A DNA stretch of 64,000 nucleotides from NCBI RefSeq assembly GCF_026153355.1, contig NZ_CP110636.1, forward strand, positions 5,146,001 to 5,210,000, written 5' to 3'. Below the pieces are notes generated by a model that was given only the letters and a program-made list of their open reading frames with translations, was not told where the DNA came from and did not search any database. Numbering within the stretch: the stretch's first letter is position 1; each line of letters opens with the position of its first letter. Below are positions 7,794 through 16,995 of the stretch, piece by piece. Both the position numbers and the translations under genes were made by a program. The DNA comes from Streptomyces endophytica (lineage in GTDB: Bacteria > Actinomycetota > Actinomycetes > Streptomycetales > Streptomycetaceae).

Positions 7794-8231
7794 ATGGCCG
7801 ACGTCTCACACCCCAGGGGAGATCTCGCAGGTCACCCCGATGCTTCAGAGATGCAGGCCCGATACGAGCGGGTGCTCGGCGGGCGTGATGTGGTACTTGT
7901 CGACGGTCCGGTCTTCCTCGTCGGCCTGTACTGCGCTGCCTCACCGTGGATCGTCCACTACTCGCTGGCACAGCCCAGCCTCGCGACGCACAACCTCATC
8001 GTCGGGATCGCGATCGGCCTGCTGGCGGTCGGCTTCACCGTGACCCCGGCGCGGATGTACGGGCTGAGCGGCGCGATGTGCGCGATCGGCGTGTGGATGA
8101 TCATCGCGCCCTGGATCGTGGGCCGTGGCGCGGACGCGGGCGTCATCTGGAACAACATCGTCATCGGTGCTCTGACGTTCCTGTTGGGCGCCCTGTGCGT
8201 CATGGCGGCATCGAAGCGGCGCACCACCTGA
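7794..8231 (+). CDS. SPW repeat membrane protein
   Basis: A 145-residue protein with start at 7794 behind GAAGGAGGCG. It has four hydrophobic segments in two halves; each half carries the SPW-type motif at a membrane edge (SPWIVHY in the first, APWIVG in the second), which defines the SPW repeat family. It is an integral membrane protein of unknown function, common in Streptomyces. The spacer upstream (7632-7793) is unusually AT-rich around 7680-7745 and probably holds its promoter. Confidence 0.85.
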   Translation: MADVSHPRGDLAGHPDASEMQARYERVLGGRDVVLVDGPVFLVGLYCAASPWIVHYSLAQPSLATHNLIVGIAIGLLAVGFTVTPARMYGLSGAMCAIGVWMIIAPWIVGRGADAGVIWNNIVIGALTFLLGALCVMAASKRRTT

Positions 8232-8331
8232 CGCGCTGCCCACCGGGCCGCAATGAGTGACCGCCGGTCCGTCTGCCCTTCCCCGGGCAGGCCGGCCGGC
8301 GGCCGTGCGCCGCCCCCGGGTCCGGCGCCCC

Positions 8332-8760
8332 TTACCGGCGCCGCCCGCGCCGGCCCGCCGCGAGGTGCCCGGACAGCCCCGCCAGGACCAGCCCGCCCGC
8401 CAGGAGGAGGGCGTGCGCCAGCAGGATCCCGGCGGCCAGGCTGCCGGCCGCGGCGGCGGGCAGCAGCCAGGCCGTACCCCGGAACCCGGGACGGGGTGGA
8501 GTGCGGGGGCGGGCGTACGGAACGGCATGGTGCCGGAACGACTCGGCGAGCTCACCGAAGGCGCGGTCGTCGTACGGGGACAGAGGGCGTCCCTCCCCTC
8601 CCGGAAGATTCGGGGCGGGCCCGCCCCGGCCGGCCGAATTGCCGCACCCGGAGAGGACCCCACCTGCGTTGTTGTGCCCTGCCCGGCCCTGCCCATAACG
8701 CCGTTGGCCGCGCCGAAGCCCCCCGGCCGCCGTGGGGGCAGGCATGCGCCACCCGGACAA
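8332..8760 (-). CDS. Possible small membrane protein, start uncertain
   Basis: The frame ends at 8332 and is open up to 8760. The convincing part is the C-terminal ~85 residues: LSPYDDRAFGELAESFRHHA followed by two hydrophobic segments and a basic tail (AAGRRGRRR). This layout resembles small DUF3040-type proteins. A GGGAGGGGAGG purine tract lies just before LSPYDD at about 8590, but the codon there is CTG rather than ATG/GTG/TTG. The upstream residues look like non-coding translation. The gene may use a rare start or be damaged; I am unsure it is real. Confidence 0.35.
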   Translation of the reverse strand: MSGWRMPAPTAAGGLRRGQRRYGQGRAGHNNAGGVLSGCGNSAGRGGPAPNLPGGEGRPLSPYDDRAFGELAESFRHHAVPYARPRTPPRPGFRGTAWLLPAAAAGSLAAGILLAHALLLAGGLVLAGLSGHLAAGRRGRRR

Positions 8761-8828
8761 AGCCGGTTAAATCGAACGTGTGGGGCAGGAGCCTTCGGCC
8801 CGCCGCCGCCCCGGAGAGGGAGCGCCCC

Positions 8829-10664
8829 GTGACCGCTGCACCCGTCGATGACCACGAAGACTTCGCCGACGCCGACCGCGGCTTCATCGCCGAGCTCGAC
8901 CCGCCGCGGATCACCACGGACGACGGCCGGCCGGTCTGGGACGCCGCGGCCTACGGATTCCTGGCCCAGAACTGCCCCGACACCGCCCACGAGGGCCTCT
9001 GGCGGCAGGGCAGGCTGGTCGGCCGCCAGGGCCTCTATGAGGTCACCGACGGCATCTACCAGGCCCGCGGCCTGGACCTGGCCCACATGACGCTGGTCGA
9101 GGGCGACCACGGCGTCGTCGTCGTCGACCCGCTGCTCTCCGCCGAGACCGCCGCCGCGGCCCTGGAGCTCTACCGCAAGTACCGCGGCGACCGGCCGGTC
9201 ACCGGGCTGATCTACACCCACTCGCACGCCGGCCACTTCGGTGGCGCCGGCGGCGTCGTCCCCGCCGGGCACGACCCCGTACCGGTCCTCGCCCCGGCCG
9301 GCTTCCTCGCCCACGCGGTCGGCGAGCACCTCGACGCCGGGCCCGCGAGGTCCCGGCGCGCGGCCTTCACCTACGGCACCGCGCTGCCGAAGGGACCGGA
9401 CGGCCAGATCGGCTGCGGGCTCGGCACCACCCGGTCCACCGGCACCCGCACCCTGATCCCGCCGACCGTGGACATCACCCGCACCGGCCAGGAGGAGATC
9501 CTGGACGGCGTCCACCTGGTCTTCCAGCTCACCCCGGACGCCGAGGCCCCCGCCGCGATGAACTTCGGCTTCCCCGCGCACCGGGCGCTCTGCCTGGCCG
9601 AGAACGCCACCCACACCCTGCACACCGTCCTGCCGCTGTACGGCGGGGCGGTCCGCGACAGCCGGGCCTGGGCCCGCCACCTCGACGAGGCGCTCGCCCT
9701 CTTCGGCGACGGGACCGAGGTCGCCTTCGCCTCGCACCACTGGCCGACCTGGGGCAAGGACCGCATCCGGGCCCTCCTCGCCGGTCAGCGCGACCTGTAC
9801 GCCTACCTGCACGACCAGACCGTCCGGCTGCTCAATGCCGGGTACACCGGCCCCGAGATCGCCGAACAGCTGCGGCTGCCGCCGGCCCTCGCGCGGGTGT
9901 GGTCCCACCACGGCTACTACGGCTCGGTCAGCGACCACGTCAAGGCGGTCAGCCAGCGCCACCTGGGCTGGTTCGACGGCAACCCCGCCCATCTGTGGGA
10001 GCACCCGCCGGCCGAACAGGCCCGGCGCTACGTCCACGCCCTCGGCGGCGTCGAGGCCACCGTGGACGCCGGCAAGCAGTACGCGGCCGACGGCGACCTG
10101 CGGTTCGCCGCGACCCTCCTCAACCACGCCGTCTTCGCCGACCCGGACAACGTACCGGCCCGCCGCGCACTCGCCCAGGTCTACGAACGCCTGGGCCACG
10201 GCGCGGAGAACGCCGTCTGGCGCAACGTCTACCTCACCGGTGCGGGCGAACTGCGCGGCGCCCCCGCCGCCCGGGACGACATCGGGGACGCCACCGCCGC
10301 ACCCGACCTCACCCGGGCGCTCACCGTCGACCAGCTCCTGGACTCGCTGGCCCTGCGCATCGACGGCCCGCGCGCCTGGTACACCGCGCTCACCCTCGAC
10401 CTCTACCTCCCCGACGAGGACCGCACCTGGCGGCTGACCCTCTCCAACGGCGCCCTCACCCACCGCGCTTCCCCCGGCGCGCCGGCCCCCTCCGCCGACG
10501 GCGTCCCCGACCTCACGCTCACCCTCACCAGGCCCCAGCTCCTCGACCTCCTCACCCCCCGCGCCGCCACCGAGGCCGCCCCGCGCGTCGAACCCGGCCC
10601 CCTCCGCAACCTCCTCGCCCTCGCCACCACCCCGGACCCGGCGTTCCCGGTGGTCACGCCCTGA
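8829..10664 (+). CDS. Alkyl/aryl-sulfatase-type metallo-beta-lactamase-fold protein with altered metal motif
   Basis: A 611-residue protein starting at GTG 8829 behind GGAGAGGGA. The layout is that of SdsA1/YjcS alkylsulfatases: an N-terminal MBL-fold hydrolase (YQARGLDLAHMTLVEGDHG, HSH motif near 131), a helical dimerisation region (HHGYYGSVSDHVKAV) and a C-terminal SCP2-like domain. The metal motif should read HSHADH but here is HSHAGH: Gly135 (GGC) replaces the metal-binding Asp. All other visible ligand regions (ENATHTLHT, FASHHWPTWG) look intact. Activity on sulfate esters is thus doubtful unless GGC is a base error for GAC. Confidence 0.85.
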   Translation: MTAAPVDDHEDFADADRGFIAELDPPRITTDDGRPVWDAAAYGFLAQNCPDTAHEGLWRQGRLVGRQGLYEVTDGIYQARGLDLAHMTLVEGDHGVVVVDPLLSAETAAAALELYRKYRGDRPVTGLIYTHSHAGHFGGAGGVVPAGHDPVPVLAPAGFLAHAVGEHLDAGPARSRRAAFTYGTALPKGPDGQIGCGLGTTRSTGTRTLIPPTVDITRTGQEEILDGVHLVFQLTPDAEAPAAMNFGFPAHRALCLAENATHTLHTVLPLYGGAVRDSRAWARHLDEALALFGDGTEVAFASHHWPTWGKDRIRALLAGQRDLYAYLHDQTVRLLNAGYTGPEIAEQLRLPPALARVWSHHGYYGSVSDHVKAVSQRHLGWFDGNPAHLWEHPPAEQARRYVHALGGVEATVDAGKQYAADGDLRFAATLLNHAVFADPDNVPARRALAQVYERLGHGAENAVWRNVYLTGAGELRGAPAARDDIGDATAAPDLTRALTVDQLLDSLALRIDGPRAWYTALTLDLYLPDEDRTWRLTLSNGALTHRASPGAPAPSADGVPDLTLTLTRPQLLDLLTPRAATEAAPRVEPGPLRNLLALATTPDPAFPVVTP

Positions 10665-10760
10665 CCCCTGCCGCCGCTTCCGCCCGGCGTCAACCCCGCG
10701 CACCCCGGACCACCACGCCACCCCACGCCACCCGGGCCGAAGCTGGGGCACACTGGCCCC

Positions 10761-12794
10761 GTGGCGAGCAGCATTCCCGAGGAGTCGACCAGCTTCGTCG
10801 GACGGCGGAGCGAACTGGAGCGGATCGACCAGGAGTTGGCGGCACACCGGCTGGTCACCCTGACCGGGCCCGGTGGGGTGGGCAAGACCCGGGTCGCCGT
10901 CAGGGCGGCCCGGGCGGCGGCACCGCGGTTCCCCGACGGGGTCGGCTGGGCCGATCTGTGGCCGTTACAGGGCGAGGGGCGGCTGCTGGCCACGGTCTGC
11001 GACGCCGTCGGGCTCGCCGACCACACCGCGCGCACCCCGGCCGCCGCGCTGTGCTCCTGGCTCACCGACAAACGGCTGCTGCTGGTGCTGGATTCCTGCG
11101 AACACCTCGTGGCCGCCAGCCGGGACCTGCTCGGCGACCTGCTGACGGCCGCGCCCGGCGTGACCGTGCTGGTCACCAGCCGGCAGCCGCTCGGCCTCGA
11201 CGGCGAACGCGTCACCGAGATCGGGCCGCTGCCCTGCACCGGCGACAACGACGCCCTGACCCTGCTCACCGACCGGGCCGGCACCGCCGCGCCCGGCCTC
11301 GTCCTCACCGACCCCGCCCACGCCGCCACCGCCGACGTCATCTGCCGGCGCCTCGAAGGCATCCCGCTCGCCCTGGAGCTGGCCGGCGCGCAGCTGGCCA
11401 CCAGCTCCGTCGAACGGATCGCGGAGCGGCTGGCCACCCGCTTCGACACCCTCGACACCGGCGAAGGGCTGCCGCTGCCGCCCCGCCACCGCACCCTGCG
11501 CTGCACCATCGGCTGGAGTCACGAACTCTGCACCCCCCTGGAGCGGCTGCTGTGGGCCCGGCTCTCCGTCTTCCGCGGCACCTTCGACATGGAGTCGGCC
11601 GGCGCGGTGTGCACCGGCGGGCCGCTCACCGAGGCGGAGGTGCACACCGCCCTGACCGGTCTGGCCGCCAAGTCCGTGCTCGCCCGCGAGGGCGGCCGCT
11701 TCCGCATGCTCGACACCTTGCGCGAGTACGGCCGGATGTGGCTCGGCGAGCTCGATGAGGCGCCCGCCCTCGCCGACCGGCACGCCGCGTACTTCGTCGG
11801 CCACGGCCGCCGTGCCGAACAGGCCTGGCTGGGTCCCGGACAGGTCGGCTGGTACCGCAGGATCGCCGACGCGCACGTCGACCTGTGCACCGCACTGGAC
11901 CACCTGCTGGTCACCGCCCCCGAGCGGGCCCAGGAACTCAGCGCCGCGGTCGGCTTCTTCTGGAGCTGCTGCGGCCATCTGCACGAGGCCCGCGACTACC
12001 TCTCCCGCGCCCTCGCCGCCGCCGACGGGCCCAGCCGCGCCCGCACCCGGGCCCTGTGGGCGCTCGGCGTCGCCGTCCTCCTCCAGGGCGATCTGCCGCA
12101 GGCCGACGCCCTCGGGCGGGAGTGCGCGCGGGCCGCGCAGACGTCCCGCGACGCCGAGGCGGTGCTGGCGGCCGGCTACCTCATCGGCCTCACCCACCTG
12201 ATGGCCGGCCGCCCGATGTCCGCCCAGGCCGTCACCGACCAGGTCCTCGGCCCACCGCCGGACGCCCCCTTCGACTCACCGGCGCGGCTGCGCTGCCACC
12301 TGGTACGGATCTTCGCGCTGACCGGCATCGGCAAGCTCGCCGAGGCCCGCGCCCAGGCCACCGCACTGCGCCGCGGCTGCGTCGAACGCGGCGAGTACTG
12401 GACCCGCTCCTACACCGACTACCAGCTCTCCCTGATCTCGCTGTTCCAGGGCCGGCCGGCGGAATCGGCCGGCCACGCCCGGGCGATGCTCGCCGCCAAG
12501 CAGGGCATCGGCGACAAGTTCGGCATCGCGCTCGGCCTGGACGTGCTCGCCGCCGCGCTGGCCGCACAGGGCGCCGGCGCCGCGGCCGCCCGGGTCTACG
12601 GCAGCGGCCAGGCCCTCTGGCGCACCGTCGGGCACCCCCAGCGCGGCACCCCGGAACTGCGCGCGGTCCGCGAGGAGTGCGAGCAGCGGGCCCGCGCGGC
12701 GATCGGCGACCGGGCCTACACGGAGGTCTTCCGGCAGGCCAGCGAGGAACGCCCGGGCACCTCCCTGCCCCGGATCCTGGCCGGCGAGCTGTGA
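10761..12794 (+). CDS. AfsR/LuxR-type ATPase regulator lacking a visible DNA-binding domain
   Basis: A 677-residue protein starting at GTG 10761. Residues 36-43 form a Walker A motif (GPGGVGKT); a Walker B follows (LLLVLDSCEH), then a sensor-like TSRQPLGLDGE and the NB-ARC/STAND winged helix (GIPLALELAG). The C-terminal half is helical repeats of TPR type. Such proteins usually carry an N-terminal SARP or C-terminal LuxR DNA-binding domain; none is seen here, since the protein begins at the ATPase and ends in RILAGEL. It may act by protein contacts. No obvious operon partner. Confidence 0.8.
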   Translation: MASSIPEESTSFVGRRSELERIDQELAAHRLVTLTGPGGVGKTRVAVRAARAAAPRFPDGVGWADLWPLQGEGRLLATVCDAVGLADHTARTPAAALCSWLTDKRLLLVLDSCEHLVAASRDLLGDLLTAAPGVTVLVTSRQPLGLDGERVTEIGPLPCTGDNDALTLLTDRAGTAAPGLVLTDPAHAATADVICRRLEGIPLALELAGAQLATSSVERIAERLATRFDTLDTGEGLPLPPRHRTLRCTIGWSHELCTPLERLLWARLSVFRGTFDMESAGAVCTGGPLTEAEVHTALTGLAAKSVLAREGGRFRMLDTLREYGRMWLGELDEAPALADRHAAYFVGHGRRAEQAWLGPGQVGWYRRIADAHVDLCTALDHLLVTAPERAQELSAAVGFFWSCCGHLHEARDYLSRALAAADGPSRARTRALWALGVAVLLQGDLPQADALGRECARAAQTSRDAEAVLAAGYLIGLTHLMAGRPMSAQAVTDQVLGPPPDAPFDSPARLRCHLVRIFALTGIGKLAEARAQATALRRGCVERGEYWTRSYTDYQLSLISLFQGRPAESAGHARAMLAAKQGIGDKFGIALGLDVLAAALAAQGAGAAAARVYGSGQALWRTVGHPQRGTPELRAVREECEQRARAAIGDRAYTEVFRQASEERPGTSLPRILAGEL

Positions 12795-12812
12795 CCGCCG
12801 GCCCCCGGGCGG

Positions 12813-13850
12813 TCACGCGGGCGGCTCACCGGCCAGCGCGTACAGCGTCTCGTAGGCGGTGGTGATCATCCGGCAGGTCCGGCCGCGCCGGGTGGCCAGT
12901 GCCACCAGACCGGTGTGGGTGGCCGGATGGAACCCGAGGAACGCCTGCTGCCCGAAGGTCGCCCCGACGTGGAACAGCAACGGCCCGCGCGGCGCCGGGT
13001 GCTGGTACCACGTCAGGGTGTGGGTGTTGCGGCGCCGCCAGCCGCGCCGCAGCAGCGGGACCTGGACGTCGCGCAGCGGCCCGGCCAGCGGGGTGTCCTC
13101 CGGCGAGAGGTGCGCCTCCAGGTACCGGAGCAGATCGCCGGGGGTGGCCCGGACCGACCCGGCGGCCATGAACGCGCCCATGTCGGCGCTGGCCACCGGC
13201 GTCACCCCGTTCGTCCGGTGCCCGACCGCGTCGGTGCCGGTCGCGCCGGGCGCCAGCGTCGTCCCGGACAGCCCCAGCGGGCCCAGCACCCGGCCGCCGA
13301 GCAGCGCCGGATAGTCCTCGCCCGCCGCGTGCGACATCGCCGGACCGAGCAGCGCCAGCCCGAAGTTCGAGTACCGCCAGCGGGTGCCCGGCCGGTTCCG
13401 CGGCCGGGTGCGGGCGAAGGTCCGCAGCAGCCGCTCGGTGTCGTAGCGGGCGTAGCCGTTGGCGTACGGATGCAGCAGTGCACCGGCGATCAGGTCCGCG
13501 GGGATCCGCGGCAGCCCCGAGGTGTGGGTGGCCAGATGCCGCAGGGTGATCCGGCGCGCATTCGGGTACCGCAGCGGCAGCCCGGGCAGATGGTCGACCA
13601 GCGGATCGTCCAGCGACAGCACCCCGGAGCGGGCCAGCTCGGCCAGCAGCAGCACGGTGAACGTCTTGGACAGCGAGCCGAGTTCATAGCGCAGGGCCTG
13701 CCGCGGGGTGGGCGGGGCCAGCGCGGTGCCGCCGGTGACCACGGTCCGTACGCCCCGCCGGGTCACCGCCAGCACCACGTCCGGCGCGTCGATCCGGGTG
13801 ACCGCGTCGGCGAGGCGGTCACCCGGCGGGGCGCCGCGCGTCGCGCCCAT
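12813..13850 (-). CDS. Serine hydrolase of the beta-lactamase/D-Ala-D-Ala carboxypeptidase family
   Basis: A 345-residue protein with SxxK motif S59-L-S-K62 (GSLSKTF) and a YxN motif in RYSNFG, as in class C beta-lactamase-like hydrolases. No signal peptide is seen, so it is probably cytoplasmic. It is the last gene of a five-gene minus-strand unit starting at the 61-residue peptide (16657), 13 bases after the preceding stop. A role as esterase or peptidase on the unit's product is possible; nothing in the sequence fixes the substrate. Confidence 0.8.
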   Translation of the reverse strand: MGATRGAPPGDRLADAVTRIDAPDVVLAVTRRGVRTVVTGGTALAPPTPRQALRYELGSLSKTFTVLLLAELARSGVLSLDDPLVDHLPGLPLRYPNARRITLRHLATHTSGLPRIPADLIAGALLHPYANGYARYDTERLLRTFARTRPRNRPGTRWRYSNFGLALLGPAMSHAAGEDYPALLGGRVLGPLGLSGTTLAPGATGTDAVGHRTNGVTPVASADMGAFMAAGSVRATPGDLLRYLEAHLSPEDTPLAGPLRDVQVPLLRRGWRRRNTHTLTWYQHPAPRGPLLFHVGATFGQQAFLGFHPATHTGLVALATRRGRTCRMITTAYETLYALAGEPPA

Positions 13851-13863
13851 CAGAGCGTGCCCA

Positions 13864-14790
13864 TCAGACCGCGGACAGGGCCCGTGAGGTGGCCATCGCC
13901 GAGGCGAACGCGGCGACCAGGGTGGGGTGGTGCACCAGGTCGAAGACCCGCGCCGGATCGCCCTGCGGCATCCCGCGCTGGATCGGCATCGCGCCGCTGT
14001 CGGACTGCGCGGCGGCGTACCGCTCCCACAGCTCCGCGTCCAGCGTGGGCCGCGGCAGACACGCGTCGACGACCAGCAACTCGCCCATCAGGTCCCAGTG
14101 TTCGAGGTCCGCCCAGTCCTCCGTCCAGGCCGGCAGGTACCGCGCGAGGTAGTCCGCGATGTCCGGCGGGATCCGCTCGGGCGCCTCGCCCCAGTTGGTG
14201 AGGTGGAAGACGGTGTGGGTGAGGTCGTAGGCGATGTGCAGCTGCACCGTCCACGGCTCGGCCAGCTGCCCCAGCCAGGTGCGCGCCACCGCCTCCCCGA
14301 AGTCGCTGCTGGGGGCGAGGCCCAGCTTGCGCTCGGCGTTCAGCACCCCGAGGCGCCGGTTGGGCATCATCTCCAGCGCGTTCCAGGTGGCGGTGCGCCG
14401 GCACACCTCCACCGCCGCCTCCAGCCCCGGGTGCCGGTGCCCCAGCTCGTGGAAGGTCGCGTAGACCTCCAGCGGTACGGGGGAGAGCGGCTCGTCGTGC
14501 TGCAGCCGGGCCAGCACGTTGCCGCCGTCCAGCAGCTCGCGCCAGGCGAAGTCCAGCAGCTGCCCGGCCCGGGCCTTCTGCCGGGAACCGGCCACGCCCT
14601 CGCGGAACAGCACGTGCATGTTGAGCGCCAGCTCCCCGATGGGCTTGAGCCGTTCGACCACCGCGCCGTTCGAGCGGAAGTCCTCGGGGGTCAGCCGGAA
14701 ATGCTCGCGGTGGTCGTCGAGCCAGGACAGGGCCCGGTCGCCGACACCGTGCAGCAGGGCGGGGACGCGGCCGTCACGGTCACGGGGCAC
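13864..14790 (-). CDS. Conserved actinobacterial protein, paralogue of the next gene upstream (DUF6895-like)
   Basis: A 308-residue protein starting at GTG 14790, which overlaps the preceding gene by 11 bases. It is clearly homologous to the product of 14780-15763: both share LKPIGE/LKPLGE near the N-terminus, GVLNAER, LAEPWT/LPEPWA and a histidine signature THTVFHLTNWG / THDVFHLTDWG. I believe this corresponds to DUF6895, from memory. The composition suggests an all-helical fold. There is no known function. The conserved His, Asp and Trp residues suggest an enzyme, possibly metal dependent. Confidence 0.7.
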   Translation of the reverse strand: MPRDRDGRVPALLHGVGDRALSWLDDHREHFRLTPEDFRSNGAVVERLKPIGELALNMHVLFREGVAGSRQKARAGQLLDFAWRELLDGGNVLARLQHDEPLSPVPLEVYATFHELGHRHPGLEAAVEVCRRTATWNALEMMPNRRLGVLNAERKLGLAPSSDFGEAVARTWLGQLAEPWTVQLHIAYDLTHTVFHLTNWGEAPERIPPDIADYLARYLPAWTEDWADLEHWDLMGELLVVDACLPRPTLDAELWERYAAAQSDSGAMPIQRGMPQGDPARVFDLVHHPTLVAAFASAMATSRALSAV

Positions 14791-15763
14791 TCTCGCTTTC
14801 GCCGGGCGTCCGGCCGCCCACCAGCGCCGGGTGCCCGCCCCGCGGGCCGGTCTCGGCCTCGTCGGCGGCGGTCCGGGCCAGGGTGGCGGCGAACGCGGTC
14901 ACCAGGGTGGAGTGGTAGCAGGCGGTGAACATCTCGCCCGGGTCGCCGGAGCCGGGCGCCGCGCCCATCTCCGGCACGCTGCCGTCGGCCGCCTGCGCCC
15001 CGGCCAGCCGCTGCCAGGCGACCGGATCGTACGGGGCCCGGGGCAGGCAGGCGGTCACCGCCAGCAGCTCGCCGACCAGGTCCCACAGCTGTTCCTCCAG
15101 CCAGTTCTCCAGCCAGGAGGGCAGCCACAGCCGCAGGTAGCCGGCGAGTTCGGGGGACAGCCGCTGCCGGTCGCGCCCCCAGTCGGTCAGGTGGAACACG
15201 TCGTGGGTGACGCCGTAGGCCGCCTTGCGGTCCAGCGCCCAGGGCTCCGGCAGCCGGCCGAGCCCGGTCAGCGCCAGCACCGAGGCGAAGTCGGCGTGCG
15301 GCCGCAACCCGATCCGCCGCTCGGCGTTCAGCACCCCGAGCGTGCGGGTGTGGTCCTCGCGCGCCACCCGCCAGCCGCGCAGCCGCGTGGTGGTCCGCAC
15401 CAGCTCGTCGGCCTCGGCATGGCGCAGCCCGGCCCGCGCGAACACCCCGTACAGCTCCACCGGGTAGGTGGCGAACGGCTCGCCGCGGATCAGCTCGGCG
15501 AAGAGTTCGCCGTCCCGGGTCTCGTTCCAGGCGAACGCGAACAGCCCGCGGGCCGTCCGGCGGATCTCCGCCCGCGGGTGCACCACCCCGATCAGCTGGG
15601 TGAGTTCGGCCAGCTCGCCGAGCGGTTTGAGGGTCAGATTGGGGTCGGCGTCGGTCGTGACGTCGGGCGGCAGGCGGAAGAACCCGCGCGCCCCGTCCAG
15701 CCACCCGAGGCTCGCCCGGACCATGTGGTCCAGCAGCCCCGGGTCGCCGTTCTCGCCGGTCAC
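14780..15763 (-). CDS. Conserved actinobacterial protein, first of a tandem paralogue pair (DUF6895-like)
   Basis: A 327-residue protein. The GTG at 15763 overlaps the stop of the upstream gene (GTGA). It shares with its downstream paralogue the segments LTLKPLGELAELTQ, NETRDGELFAEL, TRTLGVLNAERRIGL and THDVFHLTDWGRD. The pair probably arose by duplication and may act as a heteromer. About 20 residues of disordered Gly/Pro-rich tail end the protein. No catalytic motif of a known family is recognised. Confidence 0.7.
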   Translation of the reverse strand: MTGENGDPGLLDHMVRASLGWLDGARGFFRLPPDVTTDADPNLTLKPLGELAELTQLIGVVHPRAEIRRTARGLFAFAWNETRDGELFAELIRGEPFATYPVELYGVFARAGLRHAEADELVRTTTRLRGWRVAREDHTRTLGVLNAERRIGLRPHADFASVLALTGLGRLPEPWALDRKAAYGVTHDVFHLTDWGRDRQRLSPELAGYLRLWLPSWLENWLEEQLWDLVGELLAVTACLPRAPYDPVAWQRLAGAQAADGSVPEMGAAPGSGDPGEMFTACYHSTLVTAFAATLARTAADEAETGPRGGHPALVGGRTPGESESAP

Positions 15764-16461
15764 CCGCCCCGCCCGTAGAACCGCCGGGCGGCCGCGACGT
15801 GCAGCGCCACCCGCGGATCGGCGCCGCCCATCTGCGCCACGAACGCCAGCCCGCTGTCCAGCCCCAGGGTCCGCGGCACGTCCGGCAGCCGGGCCAGCCA
15901 ACGGCCCACCCCGGCCGCCTGCGGCCAGTCCCGGCGGCGGACCGCCCGGACGAAACCGCGGGACAGGTCGTCCGTACGGGCGGCGAGCTGCTCGGCGAGA
16001 CCGGACGCCAGCCCCGGCAGGGCCAGCGCGGCCAGCTGGGACACCCGGTGCGACAGCTTCGGCCAGGGGGAGTCGCCGACCCACGCGGTGCCGGCCTCCG
16101 GCGCCGGCGGCCACGGCCGGCCGCCCCCGGGCAGGAACGCGTGCGCGGCCTCGACCAGGCCGCGGTAACTCCACAGCGACACCTCCGAGGCGCCGTCACC
16201 CGGTGGGTAGGCCATCAGTGCCTGCCGCACCACCGCTTCGTCGTCCGCGCCGGCCGGTGCCGCCCGGTGTTCCACGGCGTACGGCGCCAGCGCATCGGCG
16301 CCGAGCACCCTCACCGCGGCCGGGGTCAGCGCATCCTCGTGCCGCAGCATGCCGGACAACGCATAAGGGTCGCCCTCACCCCGCAGGGCGAGGGCGACCC
16401 CGGTTGCGGCATCGGCGATCACAGCGCTGAGCGGGACTGCTCCTTGCGTCTGTTCAGCCAA
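15760..16461 (-). CDS. Hypothetical protein of the tandem-paralogue unit
   Basis: A 233-residue protein probably starting at TTG 16461, seven bases after GAGGGGAAA. It contains GDSPWPKLSHRVSQLAALALPGLASGL and FVRAVRRRDWPQAAGVGRWL, suggesting helices. I do not recognise a domain. It sits between the 61-residue peptide and the two paralogues with 10 bases and a 4-base overlap respectively, so it belongs to the same operon. Confidence 0.6.
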   Translation of the reverse strand: MAEQTQGAVPLSAVIADAATGVALALRGEGDPYALSGMLRHEDALTPAAVRVLGADALAPYAVEHRAAPAGADDEAVVRQALMAYPPGDGASEVSLWSYRGLVEAAHAFLPGGGRPWPPAPEAGTAWVGDSPWPKLSHRVSQLAALALPGLASGLAEQLAARTDDLSRGFVRAVRRRDWPQAAGVGRWLARLPDVPRTLGLDSGLAFVAQMGGADPRVALHVAAARRFYGRGG

Positions 16462-16471
16462 CGCTTTCCCC

Positions 16472-16657
16472 TCAGCGGACGTCAGTCTTGGGCCGGGGGG
16501 TGGGCGGCGAGATCAGGAGCAGCGCGGCCAGCAGCAGCGCACCTCCACACTCGCGGGTGTCGCGGAAGACGCCGTCGGCCTCGGCGGGTTCAAGCAGTCC
16601 CTCGACCTCGGCGGCCAGGGTGGCCGTCTCGACCGGCGCTGTGCGATCCGTAACCAT
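16472..16657 (-). CDS. 61-residue peptide, first gene of the tandem-paralogue unit
   Basis: Starts at ATG 16657 with AAAGGAG nine bases upstream, a strong ribosome-binding site. The N-terminal ~40 residues are acidic (EVEGLLEPAEADGVFRD), followed by a single Cys (RECGG), a short hydrophobic stretch (ALLLAALLLISPP) and a basic end (PKTDVR). It could be a small membrane-associated protein or a precursor-like peptide for the enzymes downstream. There is no recognised family. Confidence 0.55.
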   Translation of the reverse strand: MVTDRTAPVETATLAAEVEGLLEPAEADGVFRDTRECGGALLLAALLLISPPTPRPKTDVR

Positions 16658-16995
16658 GCGATCAACTCCTTTGACGAATGGGATACCAGATTCACATCGG
16701 GATTTTTGGGATGCAACGGGAGAAAGCCCATCAGGCGCCATGAACGTCGCATCCTTGACGTCGGCTCAGGGAGCGTTCCGCACCCCAACGTGGCGTTCCG
16801 TGCGTCGAGTTGGGCGGTCCCGCAGCGTGCTCCGCCGGCGCCGCGCCCCGGGCGCGCCAGGGGTGGTCCGCTCGCACCGATGGCGGATTTCGCTGCTCCG
16901 TTCGGATGGCGCCGGACCCCGGGAGGGATGGCCGGTGGCCGCGGTCGGCGCGGGGGCCGGGCCGGCCCGGGGGAGACACCCCCTAGAGTGCGACC
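16658..16995. other. Intergenic region between divergent units
   Basis: 338 bases. The part next to 16657 is relatively AT-rich (AGATTCACATCGGGATTTTT near 16688) and probably carries the promoter of the minus-strand unit. The right end holds the leaderless promoter of the HTH-TOBE gene. I see no further gene. Confidence 0.4.
16984..16989 (+). promoter_or_regulatory. -10 element of a likely leaderless promoter for the first HTH-TOBE gene
   Basis: TAGAGT lies exactly six bases before GTG 16996 and no Shine-Dalgarno is present, so the mRNA probably begins at the start codon. Confidence 0.45.

Noticed and set aside
7941..10847. A 968-codon minus-strand frame opposite the alkylsulfatase gene
   Set aside because: Antisense of a clear 611-residue family member; composition is that of a codon-bias shadow.
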